A stretch of 36,674 bases of DNA from a virus. Below the pieces are notes generated by a model. It did no database searches. It saw only the letters and a program-made list of their open reading frames with translations, and had not been told where the DNA came from. Positions 1-8,217 of the stretch are shown piece by piece. The stretch covers positions 1 to 36,674 of the IMG/VR virus record IMGVR_UViG_3300008110_000174. One strand, written 5' to 3'. The stretch's first letter is position 1. The number at the start of each line of letters is the position of its first letter. The translations under genes and the position numbers were made by a program.

Positions 1-2
1 GC

Positions 3-98
3 GAAAACGAAGGATATGACTGGGAAAATCCGCAGCCGCAACTTGATCATAGTATTGGTCCCCCAAGTCCTGCATGGCGCTTTCGTAAGGGAGACTGA
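3..98 (+). CDS. C-terminal end of an unknown protein (5' partial, probable host gene)
   Basis: An open frame enters from the left edge and stops with TGA at 96-98. The visible residues begin [17 protein letters not shown] and end PAWRFRKGD. The codons (GAA, CCG, CTT, TTT) are unlike the phage genes that follow, so I read it as the 3' end of a chromosomal gene. The 13-bp repeat at 58-70 lies in its last codons. Joined to the right flank at 36311 the frame would end ...SIGPPSP and then TAA, so the last eight residues (AWRFRKGD) may be supplied by the inserted element. The protein family is not recognisable from about 30 residues. Confidence 0.5.
   Translation, partial: ENEGYDWENPQPQLDHSIGPPSPAWRFRKGD
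58..70 (+). repeat. 13-bp direct repeat, left copy (putative attL core)
   Basis: The sequence GTCCCCCAAGTCC is perfectly repeated at 36298-36310. It sits where sequence character changes from host-like to phage-like. The attachment-site role is inferred; no integrase gene is visible in the window. Confidence 0.5.
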
Positions 99-367
99 GA
101 AAGGGATTGGTGAGGTGGTCTGTCATAGTGGTGGTGTTAATCGAGCGTTGAGGCGATAAAGTGATAAAGAGGGTTAATACTAAATCCGTTGAGTATGCGC
201 TACATATCAGGCCGCTGCTCCCAGGGTTATGGTTAAATATGAGCTACCCTAATATTAGAATATATAGTGCAGGAGAAAAAAGCCATCCCACAAGTTAGAG
301 TCCAGAGGTGTTTAGTATGACTCTTAATATGTGCAATATTTAACCCCTACACTACAACGCAAATTAT
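99..367 (+). other. Left-end intergenic leader of the tail operon
   Basis: About 270 nt separate the truncated left gene from the tail-fibre start. There is no long ORF. An 8-codon frame (ATG 317, stop TAA 341-343, peptide MTLNMCNI) has a good Shine-Dalgarno (GAGGTG at about 305-310) and could be a leader peptide. An AGGAG stretch near 270 has no suitable long frame behind it. The region is A/T-rich with several TATA-like stretches (for example around 258-267), and the operon promoter probably lies here, but I could not pick a convincing -35/-10 pair. Confidence 0.35.
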
Positions 368-2410
368 ATGTCTATTCAAGATAATGCACTAGCATTACCA
401 TTACTCCCCAGCATAATAACTGGGGACTCAATGGTAATAGTACTAATTCGTAATGGAATGGTAACACCATACCGCACTAATCTAAGTACTCTATTACCTG
501 GGCCCGCTACAGCCAGCGTACTAGGTACTATCAGGCTAACCGGCGACTTAGGTGGTACAGCAACAGCGCCTACCGTACCCGGCCTGACAACGCGGGCCCC
601 TATCAATAATGCAGCACTAACCGGGGCCCCCACTGCACCCACACCTCCTAGTGGCGACAATAACACGCGGTTAGCCACTACTGCCTGGGTACGCACGCAT
701 ATAAACAGCACTGGTATTAATACGCTGAGTGATGTAGCTATAACTACTCCTGTTATAGGGCAGGGCCTAACATGGAATGGTACTAACTGGGTTAATGCTA
801 CAGCATCTGGTGGGGGGGATTTACTGGCGCTCAATAATTTAGATGATGTAAATAACACACAGACTGCGCTCAATAATCTAATAGATGGTGATAATAACAT
901 ACACACTACAGGCACTATTAGGTGGAGCACCAATATAGCTAATATAGGCGGCCTACCGCCAGCTAATACCTACCGAGGTATGTTTGCTGCAGTCAATGAT
1001 GCGGGGGGTGCCTATTATTCTAATGGTACTGAGTGGCTACGGCTAGATAGAGCCCTGCTCAATGATCTCAATGATGTTAATACTGCAGGCGTAACTAATG
1101 GTCAGGTTCTAGCATATCAGAGTGGTAACTGGATACCTACTACTCTGGTGTCAGGAGGGGCGGGTCCAGCCACTACTACTGATCTACCTGAGGGGGCTAA
1201 TCTCTATTATACAAGCGCTCGAGTAGATGCGCGTATCGGGCTGGCGGAATTATCTGATCTACTGAATGTCAGCAATACAGCAGCTACTAATGGGCAGTAC
1301 CTAGCGTGGAATAGCGCAACTGGTAACTGGGTCCCTACCACACCAGTTACCAGTGGTGGTTCTACTTTCACTAGCCCTCTTACTACTAAGGGCGATATAC
1401 ATACGTATAGTACTACTGATGCCCGTCTGCCTATAGGGGCTAATGGCACCTTCTTAGTAGCTGACTCTGCAACGACGACGGGGCTACGGTGGCAGGCTGC
1501 TCTATCACTTAATAACATTGCTGATGTTAATACGCCAGATCCCAATGATAATGATGTGTTAACCTGGACGGGCAGTCAATGGGAGGCTGTTGCACTTGAG
1601 CCTCTCTTACCACTAGACATAACAACTCCTAGCGCGGGGCAAGTACTACGATATAATGGCACTGACTGGGCCAATGAATCTCTCCCTCTGACTAGACTAT
1701 CAGACGTGAATATAAGTAGCATTGATCTAGAAGATGGAGACACTATAGTCTGGGATAACACTAGTAATAGATGGGTGCGCTCTAGTGTACAGCCGCCCCC
1801 TGATACTGATGATATAGCTGAGGGTACAACTAATCTCTACTACACTGATGCGCGTGTAACTACTAGATTCAATACTCTAATCCCCACAGTAGCTAAGGGG
1901 GATCTATTGGTACAGGGTGCCACAGTACTAAGTCGGCTCCCCGTAGGTAACAACGACCAGGTACTACTGGCTGATAGCACTACAGCCACTGGTTTGCGCT
2001 GGGGCGCAGTTAGCGGCACTCTGGCAGGCCTATCTGATGTTGCTATCACTAGCCCTGCGCAGGGCCAGGTGTTGACGTGGAATGCTACTACCAGTAGATG
2101 GAACGCGGCTAACCTCAGTAATCAGGTATCACTGAATAGGCAGACTCTCACTGGTGCGCTGACTCTCACATTATCTAGCGCTGGTACACAACACCTAGAC
2201 CCTGGTGGTACGAACAGAGATGTATTATTACCGCTTAATCCTACGGTGGGGACGCGCTTCCGTATACTGAATCTGGCGCCCGCGTTTAATATTCTAGTTA
2301 AGAATCCCAATACTAGCGCTACCGTACTGACGCTGGGTAATAGCAGCACGAGTATACAGGCAGAGTTCACATGGGATGGCGTAGATTGGTACTCCTGGGA
2401 ACCTGCCTAA
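368..2410 (+). CDS. Repeat-rich phage tail fibre protein
   Basis: 680 aa. Residues about 51-110 carry the common fibre-shaft pattern (GDLGGTATAPTVPGL, then ALTGAPTAPTPP and TTAWV). The body contains at least six divergent modules of the form LSDV...GQVLTWN...W at about 118-143, 231-256, 293-322, 380-406, 441-470 and 552-579. Two further modules are each duplicated: the EG..NLYYT.ARV module (270-290 and 479-501) and the KGD...LP.G....LLADS..TGLRW module (341-375 and 510-545). The C-terminus (FTWDGVDWYSW) resembles fibre tips. Such proteins are virion components at the tail that recognise the host surface. The ATG at 368 has no clear Shine-Dalgarno. It is first in a long co-oriented virion operon. 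The fibre assignment is firm; the receptor is unknown. Confidence 0.85.
   Translation: MSIQDNALALPLLPSIITGDSMVIVLIRNGMVTPYRTNLSTLLPGPATASVLGTIRLTGDLGGTATAPTVPGLTTRAPINNAALTGAPTAPTPPSGDNNTRLATTAWVRTHINSTGINTLSDVAITTPVIGQGLTWNGTNWVNATASGGGDLLALNNLDDVNNTQTALNNLIDGDNNIHTTGTIRWSTNIANIGGLPPANTYRGMFAAVNDAGGAYYSNGTEWLRLDRALLNDLNDVNTAGVTNGQVLAYQSGNWIPTTLVSGGAGPATTTDLPEGANLYYTSARVDARIGLAELSDLLNVSNTAATNGQYLAWNSATGNWVPTTPVTSGGSTFTSPLTTKGDIHTYSTTDARLPIGANGTFLVADSATTTGLRWQAALSLNNIADVNTPDPNDNDVLTWTGSQWEAVALEPLLPLDITTPSAGQVLRYNGTDWANESLPLTRLSDVNISSIDLEDGDTIVWDNTSNRWVRSSVQPPPDTDDIAEGTTNLYYTDARVTTRFNTLIPTVAKGDLLVQGATVLSRLPVGNNDQVLLADSTTATGLRWGAVSGTLAGLSDVAITSPAQGQVLTWNATTSRWNAANLSNQVSLNRQTLTGALTLTLSSAGTQHLDPGGTNRDVLLPLNPTVGTRFRILNLAPAFNILVKNPNTSATVLTLGNSSTSIQAEFTWDGVDWYSWEPA
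719..2104 (+). repeat. Divergent internal modular repeats of the tail fibre gene
   Basis: Six copies of a roughly 27-30-residue module (LSDV...GQ.LTWN...W) plus two duplicated companion modules lie in this span. Similarity is clear at protein level and only patchy at DNA level, so the duplications are old. This architecture fits fibre shafts that change length by recombination. Confidence 0.7.
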
Positions 2411-2421
2411 CGTTCAGGTTA

Positions 2422-2679
2422 ATGGCGCAGCATATAGTAGAGACTATTGAGACTATAGCAACAGGTAATACTAGCGATACTGCACTGTCACTAGGTACAA
2501 TAGATCAGACGGTATGGTTAACTCACCACGCCGGCGTACGGTGTATAACGGGGGCTATAATTTGTGATTGTAAATATAATGGGACTAGGCCCGCGTGGCC
2601 TATCAGTAGCGTTAGAAGCACTCAGTCGAGGTCTAACTGTACGCGCATGGGACCCGAGGCCCCTGAGCAGCTGGGGTAA
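2422..2679 (+). CDS. Doubtful small ORF after the tail fibre
   Basis: An 85-aa frame starting MAQHIVETIETIATGNTSD fills the 153-nt gap between the fibre stop and the GTG start of the flavoprotein gene, then overlaps that gene by 116 nt in another frame. Only the first 47 or so residues lie outside the overlap, and the overlapped part (rich in S, R and P) looks like an out-of-frame reading. It could be a real small protein, a truncated fibre-assembly gene, or chance. No good Shine-Dalgarno precedes ATG 2422. Confidence 0.25.
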   Translation: MAQHIVETIETIATGNTSDTALSLGTIDQTVWLTHHAGVRCITGAIICDCKYNGTRPAWPISSVRSTQSRSNCTRMGPEAPEQLG

Positions 2680-3577
2680 AGATGAAGTAGTACCCAATTT
2701 ACAGATGAGGAGTCCTATCTCCTTCGACCTATGTACTAATATAGAGGGTGCTGATTACAGCCTCTGTCACTACCTACAACGAGAGCGTATACTGGGGAGC
2801 CAGCGTGAGATAGAGGCAGTGCAGGAGCGATGCAACAGGGATATATTCGAGGGCTACTTACAGTGGGCCTTACAACGAGCACTGAGCATGGGTCTAGAGA
2901 TAGGCCCCCTGGAGGAGGGGCCCCTGGTTATAGCTACAGGACAACGAGAGCAGCGCGTGCCTGATTGGACAATGGGTTACGATACTCATGCGCTCAGTCA
3001 CTACCTGAAGCACCCGGCACGCAATAAGCGCCTCCTAGTACTAGGAGGCGGTCAGGGTGCGGCAGAGGCAGTAGCATACCTAGCGCAAAACAATGAGGTT
3101 ACCTGGAGTCACGGGGGGTACCGTATAGATAATTACCCCGCCCCATCCTACGCGCACTGGTATAATAAAACAGCGCTGGGCGGATACTATAGAACCCTCC
3201 CATTAAATAAACGTGCTGAGTACCTATCTCGTGTTAAGAGATGGGGGCCCAGCATCACACCCTATATAGCCAATGAGCTAGCCCAATATAATTACAAGGA
3301 GATGCCCCGCATAACTAATAGTAAAGAGATACCAGGTGTGGATTCTATTGTATTAGCGACCGGCTTCTACCCATCGTGGCCAATGAATTATCCTGCTGAT
3401 CCAATATTAGTTAGATTTCCACTAGTTAAGCCCGGCTTTCGTCTAATAAAGAATGTATATATAACGGGAATAGGGGCTACAGCATACGACGGGCCTCGGC
3501 AGAACTCATTGATTAGTGCTGGTATAACCAGTCGCGAGATAGTCAATGCCATAATAGAAGACGACATAGTGAGATAA
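2564..3577 (+). CDS. FAD/NAD(P)H-dependent monooxygenase-like flavoprotein
   Basis: 337 aa. An N-terminal Rossmann fingerprint, GLGPRG at residues 7-12 after a beta strand, marks FAD binding. A second nucleotide site, GGGQGAAE at 161-168, is typical of the NADPH domain of the flavin monooxygenase / SidA-IucD (lysine or ornithine N-hydroxylase) group. ATG-type motifs occur at 124-126 (IATG) and 265-268 (ATGF). The length is somewhat short of the usual 400-450 aa. The GTG start at 2564 is chosen because GGGGG lies about 10 nt upstream; ATG 2579 is an alternative but would cut the first strand. The next gene overlaps by one base (TAATG), so it is translated within the virion operon. Substrate and role are unknown. 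An enzyme of this class between tail genes is unusual. Confidence 0.7.
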   Translation: MIVNIMGLGPRGLSVALEALSRGLTVRAWDPRPLSSWGKDEVVPNLQMRSPISFDLCTNIEGADYSLCHYLQRERILGSQREIEAVQERCNRDIFEGYLQWALQRALSMGLEIGPLEEGPLVIATGQREQRVPDWTMGYDTHALSHYLKHPARNKRLLVLGGGQGAAEAVAYLAQNNEVTWSHGGYRIDNYPAPSYAHWYNKTALGGYYRTLPLNKRAEYLSRVKRWGPSITPYIANELAQYNYKEMPRITNSKEIPGVDSIVLATGFYPSWPMNYPADPILVRFPLVKPGFRLIKNVYITGIGATAYDGPRQNSLISAGITSREIVNAIIEDDIVR

Positions 3578-4134
3578 TGAGCACTACCATCATAAGTAAG
3601 ACTACATCAGAAGGGCGGGTATATCGTCTGATACAGATGAGAGACACACTGCCCTTACGTGTGGGAATAGGCCGCTATACGACATGGGCCCCCGATAACC
3701 CACTAGATATAGATGAGCCGCCGGATAGACCTATACCGCAGGACTCTGCATTCCTGAGCACACAGGTTATACTGCGCCCTCACCGAGTATCACTGGCCTA
3801 TAGAGTAGAGAGCGGCGGTGATATTATACAGGGGGACCAGCGCTGGAACATAATACCTAACGATAGAGCTGACCTTACATCACTCCTAGGCTTATTACCC
3901 CAGGCGCTATACGTAGAGGCAATAGTATCCGGTGAGCAGGTACCCGGGGCCTTTCGCTCTGCATCACTGCTAACTGATGTAGTATTACAAACAGGCGCGA
4001 ATACTAATGCTGACTTCTGGCTACCCGGCGAATGGGTCGACACGGGCCCTGCGCAGATGGCACTCCTATTCACTCCCGTGATTCACGCGGCCCCTACTGA
4101 CCGCACACGCGTTAAATTCATATTACCTATTTAA
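3577..4134 (+). CDS. Unknown virion-operon protein
   Basis: 185 aa with no recognised family. The start ATG shares a base with the stop of the flavoprotein gene (TAATG), implying translational coupling. The protein is mostly beta-strand-like with many Pro and Thr residues, no signal peptide and no membrane segment. Four bases separate its stop from the first DUF4815-like gene. Position suggests a small tail or baseplate component, but the sequence gives no direct proof. Confidence 0.6.
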   Translation: MSTTIISKTTSEGRVYRLIQMRDTLPLRVGIGRYTTWAPDNPLDIDEPPDRPIPQDSAFLSTQVILRPHRVSLAYRVESGGDIIQGDQRWNIIPNDRADLTSLLGLLPQALYVEAIVSGEQVPGAFRSASLLTDVVLQTGANTNADFWLPGEWVDTGPAQMALLFTPVIHAAPTDRTRVKFILPI

Positions 4135-4137
4135 TCG

Positions 4138-7100
4138 ATGTCCATATTACAAAGAGCAGATTACCCCGAGAATTATACCCTCAATAGTAATTGGGTGAAA
4201 GTACTACCAGAGGACGGCCAACCCTTAGTGGCACAGGACCTCCTAGAGATGCAATCAATAGTGCAGGGCCAGTTCCAGACTGGCATGGATGCGCTCTATA
4301 GAGATGGTACTATACTCTCGGGTGTAGAGTTAGTCGTCGTAGGTGATGACGGTACGACCATGGATATCCTGATAACTGAAGGCCGTGTATATGCTGCGGG
4401 TGTAGTAGTCAAGACTGAGCCCGCGCGCTTTCAGGTATCACGAGAGGGAGAGACTACATTTTATCTCGAGGTCACTACTACCGTACTCGAGGATGAGAGT
4501 ATGCGGGCCGGTAATCAATACGGGCCCCGGGGGGCATCTCGATTAGTAGTTAATAGTAGTATAGTCCTTACGGGGCGAGGGTATCCCCTCTACTCTATAC
4601 GCAATGGAGTAGCTATTAATAGAGCGAGGGACCTACCTGGTGGTATCGAGGAGACACTAGCAGAGAGAGTATTTGAGAGACACGGTAACTTCTGCGTGCG
4701 CGGTCTGAACCTAGCGCTCCTGGACCGCCCCCGCACTCTAGCTGATACTAGTCTAGTGGCGCTCAATGAAAACTACTCTACACTAGAGGCGCGGGCTACT
4801 GAGTCGCGTAGCCTATACCTAGAGAGTAAGAGTAGACTAGATGGATTACTACTGCGACTAGATGACGCACGGGATATAAGTAGTGTCAGCCCCACACCCG
4901 CTAACCTGACTATACTCGCTGATCTTGAGACGCGTGTAGTGGAAGAGGAGGCCCTGGTAGCTACACTAGAGGCTACCTACAGAGAGAGACAGACGGCAGC
5001 ACGGAGCGGGCTAGCAGAATTAGAGGAGGCCCGACGTAGATCAGAGTCCTCACTTGGTATGTCACTGGCACCTGGAGTAGCCTACGTTGTGGGGCGTAGA
5101 GTAGTTATTGATACACCAATAAACCTAGCACTACAGCGTACCACAGATAGTCAGGTAGTAACGGCGGCTACATTTACTTATGCAGGTGTAACTGCTATAG
5201 CTAACCGCACCATATCGCTGCAGGGTACCTCTACATGGGCTAATGTAGTAACACAGGGTACCCGAGTAAGCATAAGCTTTGCCCCTATCAATAACTCGAC
5301 TATAACCGTGACGGCTAATACTTCAGCAGCCACCTCAGTAGAAACCTTCATAGACTACATAATAGCTCGCATAGCTACTGGTACTGATAATAATAGTACC
5401 ATTACCGGTACCAACATTACTACGGATGCGGCCCGTAATCTACTCCGAGATGCCATAGCCTTCCGCCGTAATGGACTGACACTCGTCATGGAGTCCATAG
5501 GTATAGGTACCACGTCTAACCTAGTGAACATTACCATAGGTATCACTATCACAGGGGGGGCCCCTAGTAGTATACTACTCGTCGACGTGCCCAGCGGTCC
5601 CATTGGAGGTGCAGCCAATACTAATGAGTTCAAGTTAACTCGCCGACCCGTCAAGGAGGTAACACGACTAGTAGCTACGCTCCAGGAGAATACGGCTGCC
5701 ATAGTGCGCGGGCCTACACCTGGCACTAGTGACTACCTAGGGCGCGATACTGTATCTAGAGTGAAACGGGTATTCCAGGGCTCCATTAATTACGCAGAGG
5801 GCCGGGACTTCCAGGTTCTCGATGGTGGTAGACTGGAGTGGGCTCCTAATGGCGCAGGAGCTCTAGAGCCGGCACCTGGCACTACCTACTTTGTGACGTA
5901 TACGTACTCCAGTCAATTAGCACTAGGAGTAGATTTCAATCTCCTGACGGCTACTGACACTATAGTATTTACTGGTACACGGAGCCCCGCACCTAATACC
6001 ACATTCCAGGTAGACTATAGCTATTTCCTCAGCCGTATAGCTATAGTGACGCTAGATAAGGAAGGGCAGCCCGCTGTCATATATGGTGAGGTAGGAGTTA
6101 ATCCTCAGCCTCCTGCCGTTAGTGATTCAGTATTACCACTAGCACGTGTACTTATAAGTAATAATAACGCCATCATTGAGCCCATCGATTGCCGCCCTGT
6201 CAATTACGATAGTATACGACAGCTATCCAGCGCCGTATCATCGCTATCAGATGATATAGATAGACTACGACTCACAACGAGAGCAGAGGGGCTGGCTTTC
6301 ACTAATACAGGGGCCGTACCCAACTTTACATCTATCGATGCTCTAGTGAATAGTAGTGGTATTAATCTAACGGAGAGCACAGGTATGCTCTCGCCTCTAA
6401 CTAATAGTCTGACATCCAATAGAGTATATAGTGATGTCAGAGCAACGGCTCCCTCGGCTAGACCTAATAACGCAGGGGACCCCTACATTGTAGTACCTAC
6501 ATATACAGATAGTATATTCCTTGAGCAAACTAAGCTGACGAAAGAGAGGAGTATACAGCAGACTACAGCCCCGCGGTTATTCTGTCGTAGAGTCATCATG
6601 GCTAATCGCGATCTAGGGCGGATTAACCCCTGCGACGAGCTGGCCGTCCGAGGAGCTGCTCTATTCAGCTCCACTAGTAATCTCCTCTATCGATTTATCA
6701 ATGAGGGGAATAGAGCAGAGTTCACGCGGCTATCTCGTCGTGTACGAGAGGCCATCTCAGCAGGTGAGGCTATACCAGCTATAGGCGCTAATCTAATGGG
6801 GAGCGAGGAGATAGATAAGGCGCGGGCCCAGAACATACGATACACTATACGAGGAGAGGGGCTCCCCCAGGGCAGCTATCAACTACTGATAGCTGATACT
6901 ATCATGACTACTGCAGTATCAATTAATAACACACCAATATCGGGCACCCTACCATTCGCGTTCCGGCCCCGCTCTAATGGCATACTCGAGGTCGAGCTAT
7001 TCCTACCCGCACTACCCCCCGGTGTCCATGCCGTAGTGCTACACTCTGATACACTGAGTGTAAGTAATACGCTATCTATATTCAATAATAACCTGACCCA

Positions 7101-8217
7101 CGTGGCGCTAGGCGGGGCGGCCTCCTGGGGTTTACCATCATCCTCAGTAGATACTCAGCCCCTACCCCTGATGCCGAGGGTAGGCTTCGACCCACTGATG
7201 CAGACATTTCAGGCACCCTCTGATATGTACCTGAGCGGCCTTGATATAAAAATAGCATCGGCGCCGGCATCAGGGGCCCTAGTTATATCACTACGGGATG
7301 GCACAGCTACTACACCAGGGCAGATACTACTAGGAGAGGCCCTTGTCAGTGGAGCCGTATTACCTGATATACAGGGGCGGCTCTGGACTAAATACGTATT
7401 CCCTACTCCCATCTATCTCAAGGAGGATCAGTATTATACACTAGGCTTCCGCAGTACAGAGGGAGACTGGAGCGTATTCACTAGTGAGATAGGAGAGGCC
7501 GATATACTAGATGCGGGGCTACTAATAGGACAGCAGCTAGGCATAAATGGTAACCTCTGGTCTAGTGATGGTACTACCATCTCTAACCACGAGAGAGAAG
7601 ATATCAGTATGCGTCTCTACCGCGCTGTATTCCCGACGACTCCGATTAGTATAGACCTAGGTAGTTACTCTTCCAATATGACGGCCTTCGCCCTCAATAT
7701 ACGAGACATAGTACCAGCGGGCTGCACAATAGATTATCAGTACAAGGCGGGCGTGAACCCCAACTGGATATCTATAGCACCTAATACGCCTATATGTCTA
7801 GATAAAGTAGAGTCTATACTCCTCCTACGTGCAGTATCCACAGGTACGGCAGCCCTAGCTCCTATCATAGAAATAGGGACAGTATCCATCTATCGTAACC
7901 TGTCACCCACACAGCACATATCTAACTGGCAGCCTATCCTGCAGACGAGTACGAGATTTACAGTAGCCATAACAGCGCTAATGCCGCCATCGAGTACGCT
8001 ACAGGTAAGAATACAGTTCAACACAGGGGGTTGGCACACCCTAAGCAACCCGACCACAGTCACGCTAGATGCAGGACTAGGACTATCTCGCCTAACTTAT
8101 GTATATGTATCTCCCGGCCCGCGTAGTGGAGAGCTGAAGTGGTCTATAGACGCATTTGGAATCTCGACAACAGACGTGCCATCTATAATGGAGGTAGTGG
8201 TATATGGAACGAACTAA
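4138..8217 (+). CDS. Large DUF4815-like tail/baseplate protein 1
   Basis: 1359 aa. The N-terminal 120 residues show the pattern of the DUF4815 family found in phage tail proteins: NYTLNSNWVKVLPEDGQ followed by LVAQDLLEMQSIVQGQ. A predicted coiled coil lies at about 210-300 (ARATESRSLYLESKS, then TRVVEEEALVATLEATYRER and LAELEEARRRSES). The middle and C-terminal parts are beta-rich, Thr/Ser-rich repeats typical of fibre or baseplate-peripheral proteins. The following gene starts inside its last 14 bases. It resembles the next gene at the N-terminus, so the two probably descend from a duplication. Function in virion attachment is inferred from family and context. Confidence 0.7.
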   Translation: MSILQRADYPENYTLNSNWVKVLPEDGQPLVAQDLLEMQSIVQGQFQTGMDALYRDGTILSGVELVVVGDDGTTMDILITEGRVYAAGVVVKTEPARFQVSREGETTFYLEVTTTVLEDESMRAGNQYGPRGASRLVVNSSIVLTGRGYPLYSIRNGVAINRARDLPGGIEETLAERVFERHGNFCVRGLNLALLDRPRTLADTSLVALNENYSTLEARATESRSLYLESKSRLDGLLLRLDDARDISSVSPTPANLTILADLETRVVEEEALVATLEATYRERQTAARSGLAELEEARRRSESSLGMSLAPGVAYVVGRRVVIDTPINLALQRTTDSQVVTAATFTYAGVTAIANRTISLQGTSTWANVVTQGTRVSISFAPINNSTITVTANTSAATSVETFIDYIIARIATGTDNNSTITGTNITTDAARNLLRDAIAFRRNGLTLVMESIGIGTTSNLVNITIGITITGGAPSSILLVDVPSGPIGGAANTNEFKLTRRPVKEVTRLVATLQENTAAIVRGPTPGTSDYLGRDTVSRVKRVFQGSINYAEGRDFQVLDGGRLEWAPNGAGALEPAPGTTYFVTYTYSSQLALGVDFNLLTATDTIVFTGTRSPAPNTTFQVDYSYFLSRIAIVTLDKEGQPAVIYGEVGVNPQPPAVSDSVLPLARVLISNNNAIIEPIDCRPVNYDSIRQLSSAVSSLSDDIDRLRLTTRAEGLAFTNTGAVPNFTSIDALVNSSGINLTESTGMLSPLTNSLTSNRVYSDVRATAPSARPNNAGDPYIVVPTYTDSIFLEQTKLTKERSIQQTTAPRLFCRRVIMANRDLGRINPCDELAVRGAALFSSTSNLLYRFINEGNRAEFTRLSRRVREAISAGEAIPAIGANLMGSEEIDKARAQNIRYTIRGEGLPQGSYQLLIADTIMTTAVSINNTPISGTLPFAFRPRSNGILEVELFLPALPPGVHAVVLHSDTLSVSNTLSIFNNNLTHVALGGAASWGLPSSSVDTQPLPLMPRVGFDPLMQTFQAPSDMYLSGLDIKIASAPASGALVISLRDGTATTPGQILLGEALVSGAVLPDIQGRLWTKYVFPTPIYLKEDQYYTLGFRSTEGDWSVFTSEIGEADILDAGLLIGQQLGINGNLWSSDGTTISNHEREDISMRLYRAVFPTTPISIDLGSYSSNMTAFALNIRDIVPAGCTIDYQYKAGVNPNWISIAPNTPICLDKVESILLLRAVSTGTAALAPIIEIGTVSIYRNLSPTQHISNWQPILQTSTRFTVAITALMPPSSTLQVRIQFNTGGWHTLSNPTTVTLDAGLGLSRLTYVYVSPGPRSGELKWSIDAFGISTTDVPSIMEVVVYGTN

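Noticed and set aside
239-298. 19-aa frame [19 protein letters not shown] in the left leader
   Set aside because: No Shine-Dalgarno, no motif, and it is short enough to be chance.
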